A DNA stretch of 64,000 nt from Podocnemis expansa (GCA_007922195.1 ML682121.1:2009382-2073381), one strand, 5' to 3'. Positions 1 through 22,567 are shown, counted from the first letter of the stretch. Translations and numbers: made by a program. The notes: a model not told the origin generated them from the sequence alone.

Positions 1-37
1 ACAACTTATTGCTGTGAAGCATTGTATTTATTCCACA

Positions 38-181
38 ATGAAATTTGTTAAATTGAACCATCGTGCAATACTTAGAGATCAGCACCTGAGGGAGCTTTTA
101 CCTACTGCATTGACAAGTTATTGTCCAGATTTTAAAAAACTCACAACTAGCCTGCAGCATTCTACATCCAGTGACAGCTAA
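38..181 (+). pseudogene. C-terminal remnant of a hAT-type transposase
   Basis: A 47-codon frame ends at the stop at 179-181. It contains DQHLRELL, then TALTSYCPDFKKL, a pattern recalled from the extreme C-terminus (dimerisation region) of vertebrate hAT/ZBED-like transposases. The preceding bases 1-37 read on in another frame (TTYCCEALYLFHNE), so a frameshift is likely. The non-coding sequence after the stop, to about 290, closely matches the interior of the non-autonomous hAT element at 24,098-24,532, including the last codons before the stop. This ties the fragment to that family. The element is cut off by the window start. No function is expected. Confidence 0.6.
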
Positions 182-299
182 GTTTTTACTGTATAGGCCT
201 AGTTTTCATGGTAATATGAAGTAATGACTAGAATCTGACATTAGTAGGATCAATATTTGCCCTGTTTTTATGATAAAATGAAAGTGAGACTCCATGTCA

Positions 300-1110
300 C
301 CCAATTGACAAAGAAATGAGAATACCCAACTCTGCTCATTCACACCCTCCAAAGTCCACATAGCCTTAAAAATAAAACAAATAATAGGTGATTGATTAGA
401 ATTTGATTTTAAGTGACTATATAGCAAATCAATGCACAATTGTTTAACAAAGGAGTCAGGAGACACCACAAGCAAATAAACAAAAACATGCGCTATCTAA
501 CAACACTATCCAGGATTACGGTCTAGTTTATTTTCCTCATTCTTACCACAAAACTGGCTGTTGATGGTATTCGGCCAGCCTTGGCCCACTTGGCCATGTC
601 AATAGGCCAACTCTAATCTCTTGGGGTTGTTTTCCAAATGGTGTTTCTTCACTAAAGAGCATCTAACTGTTCAAATAGTCTGTATTTGTTTTCCAAACCA
701 CCTCCTTTCCTGCTCCTTCTTCTTTAATAAAGGACGGGAAACCGCCTCCTCTTTATTGCTGCTCTGTGATTTTCTTTGTCCCACCTGAGCCAGGGAGCTT
801 AATTTCCACTGCCTTTGTCATGTAGCTTTGCAGCCCCTGTGCTGATAGCCCTAAGTCATGTAAAATACCCGGAAACGTACTTCACAACTGTATTTCTACA
901 TGAAGCTGTAGGAAATATGATAACATAACAATAAAACCGAACATTTAAGAGGGAACCTTACATAGGGGAGTAAACTTAACACTTTACAAGACTGAGCTTG
1001 ATAAGCTTATGGATGGAATAGTATCAGATGGCTCAAAACAGCATATGGCCCTTGCATGCTTGCTCTTGCAAAAATGTCCGATGACCACAAATGGGACACA
1101 AGAGTGGGAG
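300..1110. other. AT-rich intergenic stretch, no gene seen
   Basis: I see no credible coding exon, RNA gene or recognisable repeat here. The short open frames have neither family motifs nor paralogous conservation. Confidence 0.5.
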
Positions 1111-1114
1111 GGCT

Positions 1115-2241
1115 CCGAGTTCCTACAGAGACCCCTTCCCTCGATCCAAGATCTCTGGTTGGTGGGTGTCGCTCATATGCTGACAGTGTAACTGATCACC
1201 CTATTTGGGGTATGGAGCTGGGGGGAGGCACCTTCCTCCACAATGTGCGGCACAGGTAACCTGCTAGTTTAGAGTAGAATAAACCGTGAAGTCTCTGGAA
1301 CTTGAGATCTTTAAATCCTGAGCTGAAGATTTAAAAAATACAGCAAAGGACTGAGTACAGAAGAGGCAGGGTGAGGGACTGGGTGCAGAAGTAGCATGGC
1401 TTCCGATTAGACTGGATTATTATGATACCCCTTTCTAAACTTCAAGTCTATTAATCTTTTAAGAATACTGAATCACAGAGCACGTTGCAAGGTGCAGGGC
1501 AGACCATGAAGAAGATAAACTGTGCATGGTTCAGTCAGAAAGTGACACTGATCAGGGTGATGCAGCAGGAAGGAACCTTGCAAGTCACCCCATCACCTTT
1601 AGCTCTCACAGCCACAGTAGCTGAAACAACACTTTTCCCCATCCTGATCTTTATTATATTCAAATATCTTTTAAATGAGGAAAAATGGTATAAAAACATG
1701 ATCTCTGCAACACCCAAGAGCAATGAAGTGAAAAACTTGGAATAAGACAATGGGTTCCAAAGGGCGAGCTGAGTGACTAACAGTCATTTAATAGCAGGAG
1801 GAGTTTAAATATGCTGCTTGAGATTGGCTCTCACTAGGAGATGGATTTTGGGTCAGACAGTGAGGAAGCTCACTGGATAACACTGGACATGCTACCTCAG
1901 GGTAATTAAGTCAAGCAACTTAATGCCATGGAAAATCCTACTGTAGATGAGATCCAGGTAAGTTTTACATTGATATAGCTAGCTGACATAACCCTTCCCT
2001 TTCATACTTCAAGCTGATCGATATTCCTGGGAGGAGACACACATACTCCTATGAGTCACAGTGCTTTGGAGTTTACAGAAAGGAACATGACATTCCACCA
2101 AAAGGCTAGCTGTAAAAAGACAAATATCAGCAACCACACAAGGAGCTGAGGGAACATGGTGATCCAAATGGTGCTAACAGCTTTAAAGGTCTTCCATGTG
2201 GAATTTTTTTTAAAACAAGAGGTCAGCTGCAGAGAAGATTT
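1115..2241 (-). other. 3' UTR and flank of KZFP-1, shared with KZFP-2
   Basis: Read on the minus strand, this stretch aligns by eye over about 1.1 kb with plus-strand 24,650-25,720, downstream of KZFP-2. The first part also aligns with 42,385-42,430 plus 42,903-42,980, downstream of KZFP-3. Matching landmarks are the phrase around 'caccatgttccctcag', a conserved AATAAA, and the end near 'accaaccagagatcttgg'. The conservation marks the ancestral 3' end of the duplicated gene unit. Confidence 0.7.
1650..1655 (-). terminator. Probable polyadenylation signal of KZFP-1
   Basis: AATAAA on the minus strand about 590 bases after the KZFP-1 stop codon. The same hexamer in the same context occurs at 25,211-25,216 in the paralogous KZFP-2 flank, which supports a functional 3' end. 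The cleavage site itself cannot be seen. Confidence 0.5.
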
Positions 2242-5825
<3,584 letters not shown>

Positions 5826-5836
5826 GACTCTGCAGC

Positions 5837-6735
5837 CTGTGGGGATCAAAAGGCATTATGAGGAATTCTGAGCAGGCTTTAACTAACTTCACATCACAGT
5901 TTCTCCATGGTCTTTCCCTAAAGACAAACCTTGTAGATTCTGCATATTGAGAAAAGGCTTGGTCACATTTATGACAGAGATCCAGCCCCGCCACTATATC
6001 TAACTTAATATTTAAACTCCCCCAATAACTGTCTGAACCAAAGGGTAGAAAAGAGCAGAACTAAAGGAGGCATTTGGAGGGATTACCTCAGCTCTGGTCC
6101 TCAGGGCAGCTCACATGGCTATTCCTCTTCCTACTCCTCACTCTGGTTCACTGGATACGGAAGCTGCCTGGAGATGCTGCCACAAACGTGCCTGGACAGG
6201 ATCAAGTTCTGGGATTCTCCCTCCCCCTTTCGTTAACTCTCTCTTCTCCTTTGCCCCATCTGTCACAACCTCTGGCTGGAGAATCTGATTTGTCTGCTTT
6301 CTGTTGGCTGATCAACTAATGAATTTGAAAACAAGAGGAGACATAAGGGAGGACAGTAGAGGAGGCTTCTGATTATGTAGAGTCACTTTTACGTCAGCAG
6401 TTTCCTTGAGGTCTCTCAGTTACCTGGAGTCTCTGCTCAGGAACTAATGTTGTCAGAGACTGGGGATGCCCTTCTGGGCTAAGACTAGCAGGCAGGGGCA
6501 GCTCCAGCCTCTTACTTTTAAGTGTGTGTGGAGGGAGAAGAGGCTGAGGTGAGCTAGACAAAAAATGGGGTGGTGACGCTATACATCTTGTGGGTACACT
6601 CACTTATTGATTTAACAATACACAGTTAAGTGTGTGTTTTATCTATGATATCTGCAAGAGAAAACTAAAAATATAGACAGAGCAGTGGCAAATTTCATCT
6701 ATGGCAGCTCACTGGTGCCACATGATTTGCAGGAA
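5837..6735 (-). promoter_or_regulatory. 5' flank of KZFP-1, shared with KZFP-2 and KZFP-3
   Basis: On the minus strand this aligns with plus-strand 10,090-11,792 (KZFP-2) and 35,325-37,067 (KZFP-3), except where those copies carry insertions. Landmarks are 'gagctgccatagatg' at the far end, 'gatatcatagataaaac', 'gagcagagactccag', and 'gtgaggagtaggaagagg', which may be a donor of a non-coding exon. The conservation may reflect regulatory or untranslated exon sequence, or only the age of the duplication. No TATA box is evident. Confidence 0.5.
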
Positions 6736-7076
6736 ATCAAGAGGAAAAATACTCAAGCCAAATGTATAAAGAAATCTAACTAATCCTATTACTAACATTA
6801 AAACAGAAAACACATGGAAATCCCTGACAAAAATTATTGATTATATAATACTGATAGCTAATTTCTCTAAATTGGAGAATATATAGTATTTTCAACTGAG
6901 AAACTTGCAGAAGGAAAGAAAAGAGTACCTCACACACATGGTTCTATAAAGCAAAATAAAAAAACTGACCAAAACAGACATCTTTTTTCTGCAACCAATC
7001 AAGCCTTTATTTGCATTCTAGTCAAATAAAAACCCAACTGATCATTCAGTATGAAAATTCAAAACATTTTATGTTC

Positions 7077-7215
7077 CAAAGAAGTAGCCATGTTCATCTA
7101 GTTCAGCAAAACAAGCAAGCAGTTCTGTGGCACTTAAAGAATAATAAATTTATTTATTGCATGAGCTTTCATGTGAGAAAATCCCACTTTGTCAGATGCT
7201 GTGAAGATGGGTGAA
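7077..7215 (-). repeat. Penelope-like element 3'-end fragment
   Basis: Minus-strand copy of the motif 'acaaagtgggattttc' + 'gctcatgcaataaat' + 'ttagtctttaagtgccac' + 'agactaacacggctacc'. The same 3' tail follows the PLE coding remnant at 45,860-46,503, which identifies the family. Such tails recur through the window. Confidence 0.65.
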
Positions 7216-7507
7216 TTTACAGAAAAACATTTTGACAACCGCTTTTGGGGAAGGGAAGGAATGTCATTTTTCCTATGACTGCTATGTACACAGATGCGCC
7301 CCAGTCTTTTGTTATACTGACAAAAGCCGTTCAGCTCTTAACTAAGGGTACTGCCAGTTACTACAAAAACAGACAAAAAAAACGCAAACTGAATAAAGCA
7401 TAAAAACAGCATTTCATTGGTGGCAAAAATCAAGATGTCGACACAAGTAACTGTTTAAGCATACAAATGCTGGGCCCCTCTCTCTTCCTGCTCCCCAGAG
7501 CCACTAA

Positions 7508-7770
7508 AACATCTGACAAAGTGGGATTTTCTCCCAGAGAAGCTCATGAAATAAATGTGTTAGTCTCTCAATGCCACGGAATTCCTGTTTGTTTTACTGA
7601 ACTAGACTAACACGGCCACCTCTTTGGATGTCTTAACAATGGGAGCCCTGTGGCACCTTGAAGACTAGCAGTTATTTGAAGCATTTGCTTTTGTGGACTC
7701 TAACCCACTTCGTCAAACACACAGGACTCCTGTTGTTTTTCCTGTGCATAGACTAACACAGCTACCATTC
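7508..7770. repeat. Two further Penelope-like 3'-end fragments
   Basis: A plus-strand fragment at 7508-7628 runs from 'ctgacaaagtgggattttc' to 'gactaacacggccacc'. It is followed at about 7636-7770 by a diverged piece that carries the tail motif in both orientations. Confidence 0.55.
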
Positions 7771-7956
7771 TGGAAACTTCCTGGGCCTTGAATGCTTTCT
7801 TACCTTGGAGGAGGGTGATGGGGGGGTGCAAGAGCCAAGGTCAGTAGGACTGCTCGCTTCAGTCCCCAGCGCCAACTGGAGTCACAGCCACCGGCCACCT
7901 GGTTAGAGGACACAGCGTGGTGAGAAGGCAGCAAGCCCAATCCCAGGGAGCTGTTG

Positions 7957-8356
7957 NNNNNNNNNNNNNNNNNNNNNNNNNNNNNNNNNNNNNNNNNNNN
8001 NNNNNNNNNNNNNNNNNNNNNNNNNNNNNNNNNNNNNNNNNNNNNNNNNNNNNNNNNNNNNNNNNNNNNNNNNNNNNNNNNNNNNNNNNNNNNNNNNNNN
8101 NNNNNNNNNNNNNNNNNNNNNNNNNNNNNNNNNNNNNNNNNNNNNNNNNNNNNNNNNNNNNNNNNNNNNNNNNNNNNNNNNNNNNNNNNNNNNNNNNNNN
8201 NNNNNNNNNNNNNNNNNNNNNNNNNNNNNNNNNNNNNNNNNNNNNNNNNNNNNNNNNNNNNNNNNNNNNNNNNNNNNNNNNNNNNNNNNNNNNNNNNNNN
8301 NNNNNNNNNNNNNNNNNNNNNNNNNNNNNNNNNNNNNNNNNNNNNNNNNNNNNNNN
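7957..8356. other. Assembly gap (400 N)
   Basis: The sequence is unknown. The gap is followed by a G-rich tandem repeat, a common cause of assembly failure. By paralogy with 32,385-33,713 it sits where KZFP-2 might have a CpG-rich promoter, but nothing can be read. Confidence 1.
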
Positions 8357-8500
8357 TTGTGGGGCTGGAGGGGGCTGGGCCAGGTGGGCAGGTGGCTTGT
8401 GGGGCTGGAGGGGGCTAGGCCAGGTGGGTTGTGGGGCTGGAGGGGGCTGGGGCAGGTGGGTTGTGGGGCGCAGGGCTGGATGTGGGGCGGGGCACAAGGT
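8357..8500. repeat. G-rich minisatellite, unit about 32 bp
   Basis: Tandem copies of a unit starting 'ttgtggggctggaggggg' and ending 'ggccaggtgggt', about three and a half copies up to the gap edge. The array probably continues into the gap. The G-runs have G-quadruplex potential. Confidence 0.8.
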
Positions 8501-8752
8501 GGGGTGACTGGGGGTGCATGGAGGGCCGCTGTGAGGGGCTCCATGGGGTGGGCTGGGGGGTTGCATGCTATGTTCCCTCTAAGCTGTGCGTGTGTGCAAG
8601 CGCACACGGGTGGTGAAACCCACGCCCATAACAAAATCAAGCGTGCGCAAAAAAATTCAATGGTGCTAATAATTTTATGCTACTTGAAGAAGGTAAGTTC
8701 AAGTAGCAGGCTTCAAATAAGGCGTAATTGGTAAAATCATTTACAATTTCCA

Positions 8753-8868
8753 AAGGGATAGCCGTGTTAGTCTAATCCAGTAAAAAAACAACAGGAGTTG
8801 TGGGGCACTTTAAGACTAACAGATTTATTTTTTTGCATGAGCTTTCGTGGGAGAAGATCCCACTTCCT
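8753..8868 (-). repeat. Penelope-like element 3'-end fragment
   Basis: It starts 'ccaaagggatagccgtgttag' and contains 'gcatgagctttcgtgggag' and 'atcccacttcc'. It interrupts the G-rich paralogous flank. The 33.7-34.2 kb copy lacks it at this point, so it postdates the duplication. Confidence 0.65.
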
Positions 8869-9039
8869 TATTTACATCACCATGTCAAAATAAAGCTAAG
8901 ATATTATTTGCATCATGCACCCTGGCTTCATGGCGCTCAGATGTTTGACCATACGCACTGGAGTGTGCACAAATTTGGATACTGGTTCTGAAAATTTGCA
9001 AGAAAGAAATTTTTTGCGCACACAGCCTATGGACAATTA

Positions 9040-10130
9040 GAGGAAACGTATGGCGGGCTGAGTGTGAGGGGGGTGCTATGGGGTGGGGGTGACTTGGGGT
9101 GTGTGTACAGGTGAGTCCTGGTGGCTATGGGTGCGTCGGGGGAGATTATTTGAGGGGTGCCTATGACATTAGGGGTGGAGGGCTGGGTGCTTGTGTGCAG
9201 GAGCTGGGGTTCATGGGGTGGACGTTTTAGGGTGAACACAGTCTGATTGGATGCTGTGTGGGGAGGCTGAGGGTGTGACTTTTGTGTTACGGGGAGGGGG
9301 GCTAGACAGCAGCTCTTGAGTCTTTTAACTATGGTGCAAGTGGCTACCTCCAGCTGCTGCTAGGGACTGAAGTTGGCAGCTGGGGTGCACATGGGTTTCA
9401 CCCCCCATTTCCTCTTCTCTTCTAGGCAGGAAGCTATTTGAGGCCTTTGACGGCAAAGCGGTGTCAGTGGCTTTGAAGAGCAGGAAGAGGAAGGGGCCCA
9501 GCTGCTGTATGTTTACACACTTACTTGTATTGGCTTCTTGCTTGTTGCCACACATGAAATGGTGTTTTCATGCTTTATTGACATGTTTTGTTCACTCTGT
9601 GCTGCCTTTTTTTTTTTAAAGTAACTGGTAGAATCCTTACTTAAGAACTAAATGGCTTCTGTCATCATAAAAAAGACTGGGGCTCATCTGTCTGCACAGC
9701 AATCACAGGCAAAGTGACGTTGCTCCACCCCACCCCCCCTTACTCCAAGCAGTTTGAGCAATATTTGAATTTTCAGCTTGAATGTATTTGTTTGGGTCTT
9801 GATTGGCCTGGATGCAAATACAGGCTTGGTTGGGAGTGAAAAGAGCTGTAGTGTATTTTGGTGAGTTGTCTGCTTTATCAAGTCGTGGGGGTGTGGTTTT
9901 GTTTTCTTGTGCAAGTGTCTCATTTTAAAATGCAATATATTCTTCAATTGAAAGAAATTAGCTATCAGCATTGTCTAATCAGTAATTTTCTTCAGAAGTT
10001 CTCGTGCATCTTGTTGAATAATAATAATAGTATTAGATTGCTTATTTTCTTGGCTACAGTTTTTTCCTACTGAATTTCTGTGAATGATGTTGCACCAGGG
10101 AGCTGCCATAGATGATCATAATTGCTTGAT
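9040..10130 (+). repeat. Segmental duplication, partner 33,714-35,370
   Basis: The two stretches share the order of G-rich 'gtgggggtgac' sequence, 'gtgattgg...gtgtgac', 'caggaagag'-like CT/GA tracts, 'atgctttattg', 'ttgcacagcaa'-type sequence, and finally 'gttgcaccagggagctgcc'. Together with the genes that follow, this shows KZFP-2 and KZFP-3 were duplicated with several kilobases of upstream DNA. I see no gene within it. Confidence 0.6.
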
Positions 10131-11792
10131 CTATAGTTTTAGTCTCTTCTTGAGGATATCATAGATAAAAACAGACGTTTTAGTGTGTATTGTCAAACCA
10201 CTAAGTATGTGCCTGCAGGATGTATAGCACTACCGCCTCATTTTTTCTCTAGCTCACCTCAGTCTCCTGTCCCCTCCCCACACTTAAGAGTAAGAGGGTG
10301 CTGCCTCCCCTGGCAGCTTGTCCTAGCTCCATAGGGCACTGCCAATCTCTGACAAAATCAGTTCCTGAGCAGAGACTCCAGCTAACAGAGACCTCAGGGA
10401 AACTGCTGGTGCTAGGCATAAAAATGACTGCATAATCCCAAGCAGCCCTGTTATATCCCCCTTATGTTCACTTCTGTTAACAAATGCAGGAGCTGATCAG
10501 CCAACAGAGAGCAAACAAATTAGACTCTGTCCGCAAGAGGAGGTGAGAGATGAGAAGAGAGAGAGAGAACCAGAATTCATGCCTACCCAGAAACATTTGT
10601 GATAGCATCTTCAGGCAGATAGCCTATCTCATGAACCCAGATGAGGAGTAGGAAGAGGAAAAGCCATTTGAGCTGCCCCAAGTCTCAAGGCTGAGGGAAT
10701 TTCTCCAAATAATTCCTTTGGTTCTGCTCTTTTCCATCCTTTGGTTCAGACTCTTAGTGGGAGTGTTTAAATATCAAGTAAGATATGGGGGAGGGTCTCT
10801 GTAATAGATATGCAACCAAGTTTTTTCTCAATGTGCAGAATCTACAGCTGTAGAGCTAAAGATTAATTTATACAATCAAATTGCTTCAAATAGAATTTTC
10901 TACGTAGAATGTTCATTGATAAAAATGCCCTCCTCGTTCATTCACTTGTAACTCCATACTGTAACCAAGACTCCATTTTGAATTGTTTGCTTCATTTTGT
11001 ATCCCTCAGCCTAAGTTTCGCTGAAGCTTTGTTTAGATGATTGAACTTAGTCTGGATATGTGAATGAGAGTGTTTATATGATGGGATCAGTCTACAACAC
11101 CAACCTGTCCTGACGACAAACTGCCGGCACCACCTTGATGGCTGAAGAACGTGGCAGACCTACCCAGTGAAAACCAGAATCCGCCTCTGAAAGAAAGGGA
11201 CAAAAATCTCCATCAGGAGCAAGAGCAAAGTGACATCTGTCATAAACTGATGACTCCTGGTCATACACTCCCCTGAGGCAGTGTGGACACAACATCCATT
11301 GCCAAAAAGATACAAGAGATGTCTGAGAATCCATAGCTTTGGGTAATTTGTCAGTGCACAGTTGTGTGCCCAACGGAGACCCCACTCTTCCTCATGCTCG
11401 GCTTCCCTGGCCAGGTAGCTGCCATGAGCTGCAAACTGCAGAAATGAACTCAAGCTGCAGTCTCAAGAAACAATGAGGACTGGTAACTATACCTGATAAA
11501 CTGCAGAACATATTCGGGGTGTGTGTGTGTGTGTGTGTGTACACTAGGTAGTTATCAGTTGTGTTTTATTATAACAAATGTGTTCCGCACTGCTTGACAG
11601 AGAAGCTGCTGCGGGGCGCTGGTGGGAAAGCCCCATTCGCCCCACCCTAGTTACGGCCCTGTGCAGCATATTGCCTTGTCCCTCTGCATAAGATCCTGCT
11701 AGTGTCTGCAAGGAAAGATCATGAACGAATTGGGATGTGAAGTTAACTAAGGCCTGCTCAGAATTTCTCACAATATCTTTTTATTCTCACAG
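10131..11792 (+). promoter_or_regulatory. 5' flank of KZFP-2
   Basis: Paralogous to the 5' flanks of KZFP-1 and KZFP-3. The putative non-coding-exon donor of the other copies (GTGAGG) reads ATGAGG here, so that exon may be lost in this gene. About 700 bases at 10,850-11,700 have no counterpart in the others and look like an inserted repeat with LTR-like character, which I could not classify. A (GT)11 microsatellite lies at 11,519-11,540. Confidence 0.4.
11519..11540. repeat. (GT)11 microsatellite
   Basis: Eleven perfect GT repeats, inside the extra sequence of the KZFP-2 upstream region. Confidence 0.95.
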
Positions 11793-11803
11793 TCTGCAGA
11801 GGC

Positions 11804-18335
<6,532 letters not shown>

Positions 18336-18480
18336 GTATTAGCTAGGTAGAGATTAAGGAAATTACAGGGTAGTTTGAGACATTTAAGTTGAAAATTTTA
18401 AGAGTACAGCAGGAATTTTATTTTAATATGCAAAATGGAAAGTGATAGTGAAGATTGTGGATAGAATAATCCTAAAGAGC

Positions 18481-18664
18481 AGTGGTTTTCAAACTTTTTT
18501 CCCCAGGACCCAGTTGAGAACATTTATGCACACAACTCAATAATTACATCTTTGAGCAATGGATTCCAGTTTTTTGGTGGAGGGGCAGCAAGGTGTGCTG
18601 TGAGTCAGTGCCTGAGGGCCTGTGACCCAGTAGGGGGTCCTGACCCTAAGTTTCACGAGCACTT
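18481..18664. mobile_element. Short hAT-like element
   Basis: It starts 'cagtggttttcaaacttttt' and ends 'aagtttcacgagcactt', an imperfect inverted match to its start. It lies between the two protease-like segments. Confidence 0.5.
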
Positions 18665-18689
18665 CTATAGAGGAAGTATTATTAGAAGA

Positions 18690-19090
18690 AGTTGTTGTTT
18701 GATTAGAAGAAGATTCTGACCACAGACTACTTGTTCCAGCAACATTTATATCAGGGAAGAATTAGTGAATGTTCTTCACCATAAACACAGTAGCTTCATT
18801 CTCGATCCTAAATGCACATGAATTAAACATTGATGATTTAGCCACAGAAGAAATGAAATGGGTGCGTTCCCCAGGTTGATGTGCTACAATACCCATAAAA
18901 TCAAACCATAGCTGTACAAGTAGGAATGAAAAGATTATGTGAAAGCCTCAGACTCATGCATTTAGGCCTTGGACAGTGTAGTGTTCTAGGATTAGGTGCA
19001 CTAAAAGCTCTAAGATGTATAATTGACATAAAAGACCCAGTATTCATAGAAGGGGATGAAGATCAAAGGACAGATAGGATACATAAAGTA
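18690..19090 (+). pseudogene. Second, broken retroviral protease-like relic
   Basis: Across several frames this shows the end signature LGLGALKALRCIIDI (18,980-19,040), close to IGLDILKALKCSIDF in the KZFP-2 fusion. Upstream are fragments such as SILNAHELNIDDLATEEM. Stops and frameshifts interrupt it. It shows that protease-like sequence from a related source occurs twice within 1.3 kb, one copy open and one decayed. Confidence 0.45.
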
Positions 19091-22000
19091 AGAATTAAAG
19101 AGATTAATAACAAGGTTAAAAAAAAGTGTTATTGTTCTTAGTTTAGTGTGTAAAGAAAAAGTGAAGAATGTCCCTAAGGTTTTAAATAAATGTATTTATG
19201 TGAAGGTAAATATTAATTTTGTAAGTATTTAATGATAAAAGTAGAATAGTCCTTTCTTTTTTTGCTTAAGTTGTAGATAAAATGGCAGGATGGGACGAGG
19301 CACCTGAAAACTGCATTAGGAAGTGTTATATGAATTAATTGAAATAGTAGTGGCAAAGCCAATTTTGTTAAATAGGTTTTTTATTAAATATTGTAGTTAG
19401 AATTATTAAAAATAGTTAAGTGGGTAAAGTTGAAGTAAAAGAGACGACAAAGGGACTTTGAGTTTATTTTGTTTCAGACTCAAACATTAATGGAAAAGGA
19501 AGTTTTTTGGGCCTCTGTGCATATGGAATTCTGCTATGGTGGTATGAAGTCAAACAAGACAACTCTGCATGCAAAAGTTGACTGGGTTAACTATATCATG
19601 GCAACCTCATTCCATATGGGAATATAGAAGAATGTGTTTTTACACTTCGTCATCTTAACACAACAATCACAGTGATCATGGGATTAGTTAGAATTATAGA
19701 ATTTGCAGCTCGAGTCATAAATTATATTATAATAGTACATAGAGCACGTAAGTACAATATTGTATGTAATAATTTAGGAGAAGGTCATGTAACAACTACA
19801 GGCTGAAGTGAAGTTTCGCCACCAATTCCAAATTGTTAGTGGAAAAAAAGAGAGAAAAGGAAAAATGGGAGAAATAATTAAAAACAGGACCATGGCAATG
19901 TGCATTTACACAAACGTTTAAAGTTATTGCCAGAACACGTATTAGAATAGTTACTGAAAAATTACCAGTGCCTAAGTCAGGTGTGTCACAAAGTGCAGGG
20001 AATATAGCACAACCAAAAAAGCATGACAGATACCACAATCCAATGGATTAAACGAGGTAGTAAATAACATTCAGGGTTGTGAATTTACAATTCAATGAAA
20101 GGTGAGGCAAGTAATAGCTATAAAGAAAGCTCTTACTATTATGAGGGGAATATTAGGAGCAATTACAAAGGGATAATATAAGAAACACACTTATACAATG
20201 TTCAGGTAAGTGTTTCGTGATGTTTGATTCTGAAGAACAAGGAAGGTGAATAACCCATCCTCAATATTATTTAGCCCCTAAACCCTCCACATGTGGATGG
20301 GATTATGATTTGAAAAAGGATAAAATATCCAGTAGAATAGCAATGCCAGGAGACTGGCAATGTGCCATTATAGAAGGACCAACCTTGACAGCACGATTAG
20401 AGCAAAGGTCTATGGTAATAGGAAAAGCATCTTGATGTGATGTCCTGGTAGGCATATTCCATTACGGAGTAAGGAGGATAAAAAGGTAATACACAATGAT
20501 ATCACAACAGATAGAACATCATATGAACCCAGCATTGTAGAGCCAAAAGGAGATGTTAGCACACGAACAGTCAGATGTGAAATACAAATGAGTATCATAT
20601 CTAAAAGGCAGCACAGTTTGATCCATTTCAGTACCATTGTAGTGTGAATTAAAAAAGAATGTAACTATCCTCAGAAAAGATATTGTTTAACTACTATTGT
20701 GAAACAAGACATTGTGGAAGTGGACCATAGAGAATGATGGGTAATGATTCTAGTTATTCTTTCCCTTTTACTTGGATATCAGAACCAAAGATAACAGGTA
20801 TTGGTCCCTATGTAGTTAAAGATGATATTAAGAAACAATTGGTGATAGAGCCCATGTACTCCTTAAAGAAAGTAATAATGGACCTTACAACAATCTCTTC
20901 CCTTCAACCACAGTGTCAAAACTACACAGAACCCCTAGACAAGGGATGGAAGAGAATGCTATACACTTAGATGTTCCCAAATGTTGCAAAGAATAGTAAT
21001 GGGAAAAAGTATAGTTGATACTGCTCTAGGAGAAGCAGGAACAGGATTGCAATACCGAACAGCATAGATGTAGAAAGACAGGCAAACAAATTGAGTATGT
21101 TAGGTCAGCGATTAGGAGATTTGGCAAAAACCACTGGAAACAAAAATAAGCACAAGCTAACACTTAGTTGCAAATTTGTTCTCAGGGTGGGAAAGCTCTT
21201 AAAGAGCAGATCACTTAAAAATTTTGGACACAGTCGAAGTGTTATAATTTATCAGTAGCATTAGCCTGTATGCAAGCACAAGCATAGATGAATGATATGA
21301 TAAAGGATGTTGTCAGAGATGGTATAAATGGAATCTTACCCTTGGAGATAAAAAGTGCAGTGTGGAAGCATGTATCTGATTTTGAAACACACTTACATGG
21401 ATGGTGGAGAATGATCAGCTTCACCTATAATTCACAGAATAATCAAACTATTGTTTATGTACTTATGATATCAAAAGCATAAGCAAAATGGATATCTCCA
21501 ATCACATCAGAATTAAAATTTAAATTCAAGTATAATGCAACTAATTGGATATAAACTTTGAGCAATAAGGCAAAACTTGGAGAACTGTGGAACTTGAGAC
21601 TTGTAATGAGAAACAAGGTGTCATATGTTTATAATAATGCTATCTAGTCTTGTGACATTGGTCTAAACAGAGATAAAGGAGAGTGTTATTACTGATTAGA
21701 CCTGTTTTCTAATGACTCAATGATTGTATATGTTGGAAAAAGCTGTGTATGTATTAGAAACTAATGTATATTATTTAATACAAATTATATATGATGTTTA
21801 TAATTCTTATGAAAACAGGTGTCTGTGTAATGTTGCATCTTTAGTAGGCTGTGATGTGAAATTTACTTTGCCAATAACTGTTGATGAGGAAATTAGAGAT
21901 CAATATCAATTATATGAACAAATAAATCCAAATCCTTTAGGATTAAATGTTAGTTAGAAAAATTGATAGAACATCCAGAATTACAGAAACAGGTGGGAAA

Positions 22001-22567
22001 GGCTAAGGAAAATGCATAGAATGTTTTAATTACTGTACACCATTCTGCAGAACAAATAGAGCATGTGATGGAATGAAATCAAAGGAATGACAAAGCATAG
22101 CTTGTGGACAGTATTCTTAGGATTATCTCCAACAGCTAGAAAGTATTCATTTATTTATTGAATCCTATGATGATACTACTGATACCACATGTGCTCACTA
22201 TGACACTCAGTTTTGGTATTTTGGGTCAAAAGGAAGATCAATGAATTGGAGCAAATGTAGATATTTCAAAATAAAAGATAATTCCCCAAGAGATGCAATT
22301 AGAATGAGATCCATGGATGAGGACTTGTGCCAGTATGAAGACTGGATGACTCAGTCTCCCTACAAGGAGAGCCTTGAATCCAAACTGGACAAGACACGGA
22401 TCACAACCAAGGAGTAGCACCAGCATGGAGATATGATGGTTTGGTCTCCTTCAGTGGAGGACCTTTAATTTATACTGGACAAAAATTCTCTGAAATCAAC
22501 ATGTACAATTTTAAGTGCTGGACTTCTAAAAACAACTTAAGTTTACAGACTGAGCAAGGAGGGAAAT

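Larger units (their letters stand above)
18336..22567 (+). mobile_element. Decayed endogenous retrovirus body
   Basis: This is AT-rich sequence with no counterpart in the KZFP-1 flank and no long open frame. It holds a second protease-like relic (18,690-19,090), possible envelope-like segments, and a purine-rich tract 'gagcaaggagggaaat' at 22,552-22,566 followed by TGTAGCC, as expected for a polypurine tract before a 3' LTR. Several frames of 60-80 codons occur (for example 20,734-20,970, 21,288-21,482, 21,724-21,957) with Cys, Asn-X-Thr and hydrophobic patterns suggestive of a surface or transmembrane glycoprotein, all broken by stops. I see no reverse transcriptase. Origin from one element is inference. 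Confidence 0.5.

Noticed and set aside
7859..8640. Proline-rich or glycine-rich open frames around the first gap
   Set aside because: They are translations of G-rich minisatellite and N bases.
20410..21957. Calling a specific envelope gene and virus family for the retroviral block
   Set aside because: The short broken frames give only weak hints. Family assignment needs a profile search.
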